From: Streptomyces sp. HM190
GTDB lineage: Bacteria > Actinomycetota > Actinomycetes > Streptomycetales > Streptomycetaceae
Direction: 5' to 3'
Assembly (NCBI RefSeq): GCF_009857135.1
Contig: NZ_CP047318.1
Location: 868,001-932,000 of the forward strand
Length of the DNA: 64,000 bases
The notes under the pieces were generated by a model. It was not told where the DNA came from. It ran no database searches and saw only the letters and a list, made by a program, of their open reading frames with translations. Made by a program: the position numbers and the translations under genes. Below, piece by piece: positions 61,231 to 64,000 of the stretch; position 1 is the stretch's first letter; each line of letters starts with the position of its first letter.

Positions 61231-62319
61231 TCAGGTGCGCAGCCGCCGCCGGTCCTCGTCGGTCCACGTCCGCGTGTCACGCGGCTGGACGTACGGCTCC
61301 TCCTCGACCGGATGGCCCCCCGCGACGGCCCGCTGGCGGGCCAGCTCCGCGTCGAACTCCAGGCCGAGCAGAATCGCGAGGTTCGTGATCCACAGCCACA
61401 CCAGGAAGACGATCACACCGGCGAGGGTGCCGTAGGTCTTGTTGTACGTACCGAAGTTGGCCACGTACAGCGCGAACCCGGCCGAGGCGACCATCCAGAT
61501 CAGCAGCGCCAGGAGGCTGCCGGGCGTGACCCAACGGAAGCCGCGCACCTTGGCGTTGGGGGTCGCCCAGTAGAGCAGGGCGATCATGACGGTGACCAGC
61601 GCCACGAGCACCGGCCACTTCGCGATCGACCACACCGTCAGGGCCGTGTCGCCCATGCCCAGCGCCGAGCCCGCCTCGCGGGCCAGAGCGCCCGTGAACA
61701 CGACGATCAGCGCGCTGATCACCACGAGGACCAGCAGGACGACCGTCACGGCGACCCGGACCGGCAGCACCTTCCAGACGGGGCGGCCCTCGGGGATGTC
61801 GTAGACGGCGTTGGCGGTGCGGATGAACGCGGCGACGTAGCCGGAGGTCGACCACACCGCCAGCAGCAGCCCGACGACCGCCATGACGGAACCGATCCCG
61901 GCGTTGCCCTGGAGCTGCCGGACCGCGTCCTGGAGGATCTCGCGCGCCGACCCCGGGGCGAGGCTCTGGATGTTGTCCAGCACCTGCTGGGTCGCCGAGC
62001 GGCCGGTGACCCCGAGGAGGGAGACCAGCACCAGCAGCGCCGGGAAGAGCGAGAGAATCCCGTAGTACGTCAGGGCGGCGGCACGGTCGGTCAGTTCGTC
62101 GTCCTTGAACTCCCGCAGAGTGCCCTTCAGCACCGCCGACCAGGAGCGCTTGAGCACCTGCGCCGGCTGGTCCGGCGCCCGCCGCTCCACGTCCGCGTCG
62201 GGCCCGATGGACTGCTCGCCCCCGTCCGGTCCGAACCGGTCGTCGGGCGCCCGCCGGTCCACCCGTTCCTCCAGGGCGTCGGCCTCGCGGTCGTGCGCCG
62301 GATCCTCGCCGTGCCTCAT
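61231..62319 (-). CDS. YihY/BrkB family inner-membrane protein
   Basis: 362 residues from ATG at 62319 (GGAA upstream). Charged N-terminal tail to about 60, then DDELTDRAAALTYYGILSLFPALLVLVSLLG-type first helix, about six helices in all, with the family-typical NAVYDIPEGRPVWKVLPVR loop and VRGFRWVTPGSLLALLIWMVAS. Hydrophilic C-terminus. YihY (formerly annotated RNase BN) members are of uncertain function, with suggested roles in complement resistance or transport. Membrane location clear. Confidence 0.87.
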   Translation of the reverse strand: MRHGEDPAHDREADALEERVDRRAPDDRFGPDGGEQSIGPDADVERRAPDQPAQVLKRSWSAVLKGTLREFKDDELTDRAAALTYYGILSLFPALLVLVSLLGVTGRSATQQVLDNIQSLAPGSAREILQDAVRQLQGNAGIGSVMAVVGLLLAVWSTSGYVAAFIRTANAVYDIPEGRPVWKVLPVRVAVTVVLLVLVVISALIVVFTGALAREAGSALGMGDTALTVWSIAKWPVLVALVTVMIALLYWATPNAKVRGFRWVTPGSLLALLIWMVASAGFALYVANFGTYNKTYGTLAGVIVFLVWLWITNLAILLGLEFDAELARQRAVAGGHPVEEEPYVQPRDTRTWTDEDRRRLRT

Positions 62320-62442
62320 GAGTCGTTTCCGTGTCCGCACCATGCGGCACGCGTATCCGCGCACGAAACACCCATGCGTCCGATTGGTGGGAAATGTCGA
62401 GCATCCGACATCACGGAAGGCCGCGGACAGGGGGCGGTGCGG

Positions 62443-64000
62443 CTACGGGAGCGTCGTCGCGTCCGGCAGCGTCTGCTCCGCCCAGATGGTCTTGCCGGTG
62501 CGGGTGTGGCGGGTACCCCAGCGGCGGCTGAGCTGGGCGACGAGGAGGAGGCCTCGGCCGCCCTCGTCGAAGGCGCGCGCCCGGCGCATGTGCGGGGCGG
62601 TGCTGCTGGAGTCGGACACCTCGCAGATGAGGGTGTCGTCGCGGATCAGCCGCAGCCGCACGGGGGCGTCGCCGTAGCGGATCGCGTTGGTGACCAGTTC
62701 GCTGACGATCAGCTCGGTGACGAAGGAGAGGTCGTCCAGCCGCCAGGCGGCGAGCTGGTCGCAGGCCAGCTTGCGGGCCTGGGCGACGGACGTGGGGTCG
62801 GCGGGGACGTCCCAGGTGGCGACCCGGTCGGCGGCCAGGCCGCGGGTGCGGGCCAGGAGCAGGGCGACGTCGTCCGCGGAGCGGTCCGTCAGCAGAGGGC
62901 GCAGGACGGCGTCGCAGGTCTCCTCCAGGGTCCGGCCCGTGCCGCCGAGCGCCTCTCGCAGCAGGGTGAGCCCCTCACCCATGTCGTGGCCGGCGGTCTG
63001 CACGAGGCCGTCCGTGTACAGGGCGAGCACACTGCCCTCGGCCAGGACGCACTCCGCCGTCTCGAACGGCAGCCCGCCCACGCCCAGCGGCGGCCCGGTC
63101 GGCAGGTCGAGGAACTCCACCTCGCCGTCCGGGGTGACCAGGGCGGGCGGCGGATGGCCGGCCCGGGCCATGGTGCACTGCCGCGTGATCGGGTCGTAGA
63201 CGGCGTACAGGCAGGTCGCGCCGATCTCGCCGGGGCTGTCGGTGTCACCGCCGCCGTCCGCCGCCGTCTCGGTGTCCAGGCGCAGGACGATGTCGTCGAG
63301 CTGGGTGAGCAGCTCGTCCGGGGCGAGGTCCACGTCGGCGAGGGTGCGCACGGCGGTCCGCAGCCGGCCCATGGTCGCGGAGGCCTGCACGCCGTGGCCC
63401 ACCACGTCGCCGACGACGAGCGCGACCCGCGCGCCGGACAGCGGGATCACGTCGAACCAGTCACCGCCGATCCCGGCGCGGGAGCTGGCCGGGCGGTAGC
63501 GGGAGGCGATCTCCACGGCGGCCTGCCGGGGCGCGTGATGGCGCAGCAGGCTGCGTTGGAGTCCGAGGGCGATGGCGTGCTCGCGAGTGTAGCGGCGGGC
63601 GTTGTCGACGCACACGGCGGCGCGGGCGGCCAGCTCCTCCGCGAGCATGAGGTCGTCCTCGGTGAAGGGTTCCGGGGTGCGGTGGCGGGCGAGGAGCGAC
63701 AGGCCGAGCGTGACGCCGCGGGCCCGCAGCGGCACCGCCATCAGCGAGTGGATGCCGTAGACGTCGATGCTGCGGTCCCGCGCGGGTGTGCCCGCGACCC
63801 ACAGCCGCCGGGTGATGTCGTCGACGTCGAACAGCAGGGCGCGACCGCGGGTCAGGGCGCGGCCCGGCGGGGAGTTCTCGTCGTAGGTGTGCCGGCTGCC
63901 GACGGGGATGACGGCTTCGGGGCAGCCCTCCAGCACGGACCGCTGGGCGGTGCGGCGGAACAGCAGGGGGCCGGCGGCGGGCAGGGGTGCCTCCTCGCCG
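62443..64000 (-). CDS. SpoIIE phosphatase / ATPase protein, N-terminus beyond window
   Basis: Partial: the frame stays open to the window end, and upstream residues (PLPAAGPLLFRRTAQRSVLE) continue a GAF domain. Visible: GAF (about the first 180 residues, HSLMAVPLRARGVTLGLSLL), SpoIIE PP2C (RAGIGGDWFDVIPL, VVGDVVGHGV, GATCLYAVYD, LALYTDGL), then HATPase_c (LIVSELVTNAIRYGDA, EVSDSSSTAPH, DEGGRGLLLVAQL), ending in TAG at 62443. Close paralog of the 56956 gene without its AcoR-type front, as far as is visible. Confidence 0.88.
   Translation of the reverse strand, partial: GEEAPLPAAGPLLFRRTAQRSVLEGCPEAVIPVGSRHTYDENSPPGRALTRGRALLFDVDDITRRLWVAGTPARDRSIDVYGIHSLMAVPLRARGVTLGLSLLARHRTPEPFTEDDLMLAEELAARAAVCVDNARRYTREHAIALGLQRSLLRHHAPRQAAVEIASRYRPASSRAGIGGDWFDVIPLSGARVALVVGDVVGHGVQASATMGRLRTAVRTLADVDLAPDELLTQLDDIVLRLDTETAADGGGDTDSPGEIGATCLYAVYDPITRQCTMARAGHPPPALVTPDGEVEFLDLPTGPPLGVGGLPFETAECVLAEGSVLALYTDGLVQTAGHDMGEGLTLLREALGGTGRTLEETCDAVLRPLLTDRSADDVALLLARTRGLAADRVATWDVPADPTSVAQARKLACDQLAAWRLDDLSFVTELIVSELVTNAIRYGDAPVRLRLIRDDTLICEVSDSSSTAPHMRRARAFDEGGRGLLLVAQLSRRWGTRHTRTGKTIWAEQTLPDATTLP

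Noticed and set aside
1..64000. tRNA, rRNA, CRISPR arrays, insertion sequences, attachment sites
   Set aside because: None seen by eye: no cloverleaf-like segments, no regular spaced repeats, no transposase or integrase genes.

Overview
High-GC (about 70-75%) actinobacterial chromosome, almost certainly a Streptomyces. Reasons: GTG, ATG and even TTG starts, many 4-bp ATGA/GTGA gene overlaps, a two-ABC-domain sugar importer, LCP, SpoIIE-type phosphatases and a Hanks-type kinase, a CebR-like box, and a single TTA codon confined to a regulatory gene. I recognise about 46 protein genes, no RNA genes, no insertion sequence and no CRISPR. The window reads as chromosome-arm or accessory content: independent metabolic modules, each with its own regulator.

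Layout. 1-2,500: end of ung, a BadF/GlcNAc-kinase-type kinase and a CbiX-like protein, closed by a 23-bp perfect hairpin. 2,536-6,079: beta-propeller lactonase, FUSC membrane protein and a divergent Lrp/AsnC regulator with a large inverted repeat between them. 6,248-11,642: phenylacetate catabolism, paaABCDE divergent from paaK, with a PaaR-type operator in each leader. 11,701-15,586: amidohydrolase plus APC permease, divergent from a TetR gene. 15,759-20,545: large TerD-like protein, fructosamine kinase, zinc-ribbon/peptidoglycan-binding membrane protein and a small membrane protein. 20,698-26,294: molybdenum aldehyde oxidase operon in the order of E. coli paoABCD, divergent from a TetR gene with twin operators.

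27,059-30,030: two secreted polysaccharide enzymes, an SGNH esterase-CBM2 (CebR-like box in its leader) and a GH5 mannanase-Fn3-CBM2. 30,106-33,427: solitary KAP-family P-loop NTPase and a DHA2-type MFS exporter. 33,737-35,226: short leaderless leader ORF and a Streptomyces-type hypothetical protein that runs without a stop into the antisense of pyruvate carboxylase (35,227-38,601). 39,140-40,960: Ser/Thr kinase with an extracellular peptidoglycan-binding domain and a TTA codon. 41,069-44,653: OpuC-type osmoprotectant importer. 44,850-49,773: TIM-barrel amidohydrolase, P450 with atypical motifs, stand-alone TrpF and an LCP protein.

49,842-52,852: class A beta-lactamase lipoprotein divergent from a LysR gene and a penicillin-recognising-type protein, the layout of S. 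cacaoi blaL/blaA/blaB. 52,937-56,825: ribose-type ABC importer. 56,956-64,000: two paralogous GAF/SpoIIE/ATPase signalling proteins flanking a cyclase-family hydrolase and a YihY membrane protein.

Recurring themes are divergent regulator/target pairs with readable palindromes, translationally coupled operons, and cell-surface sensing (kinase, LCP, beta-lactamase cassette, peptidoglycan-binding domains). The most unusual items are the hypothetical gene with no stop codon and a leader ORF, the TrpF gene in a genus that normally uses PriA, the P450 with no readable ExxR, the TTA codon in the kinase, and the AcoR-type GAF fused to a SpoIIE phosphatase.
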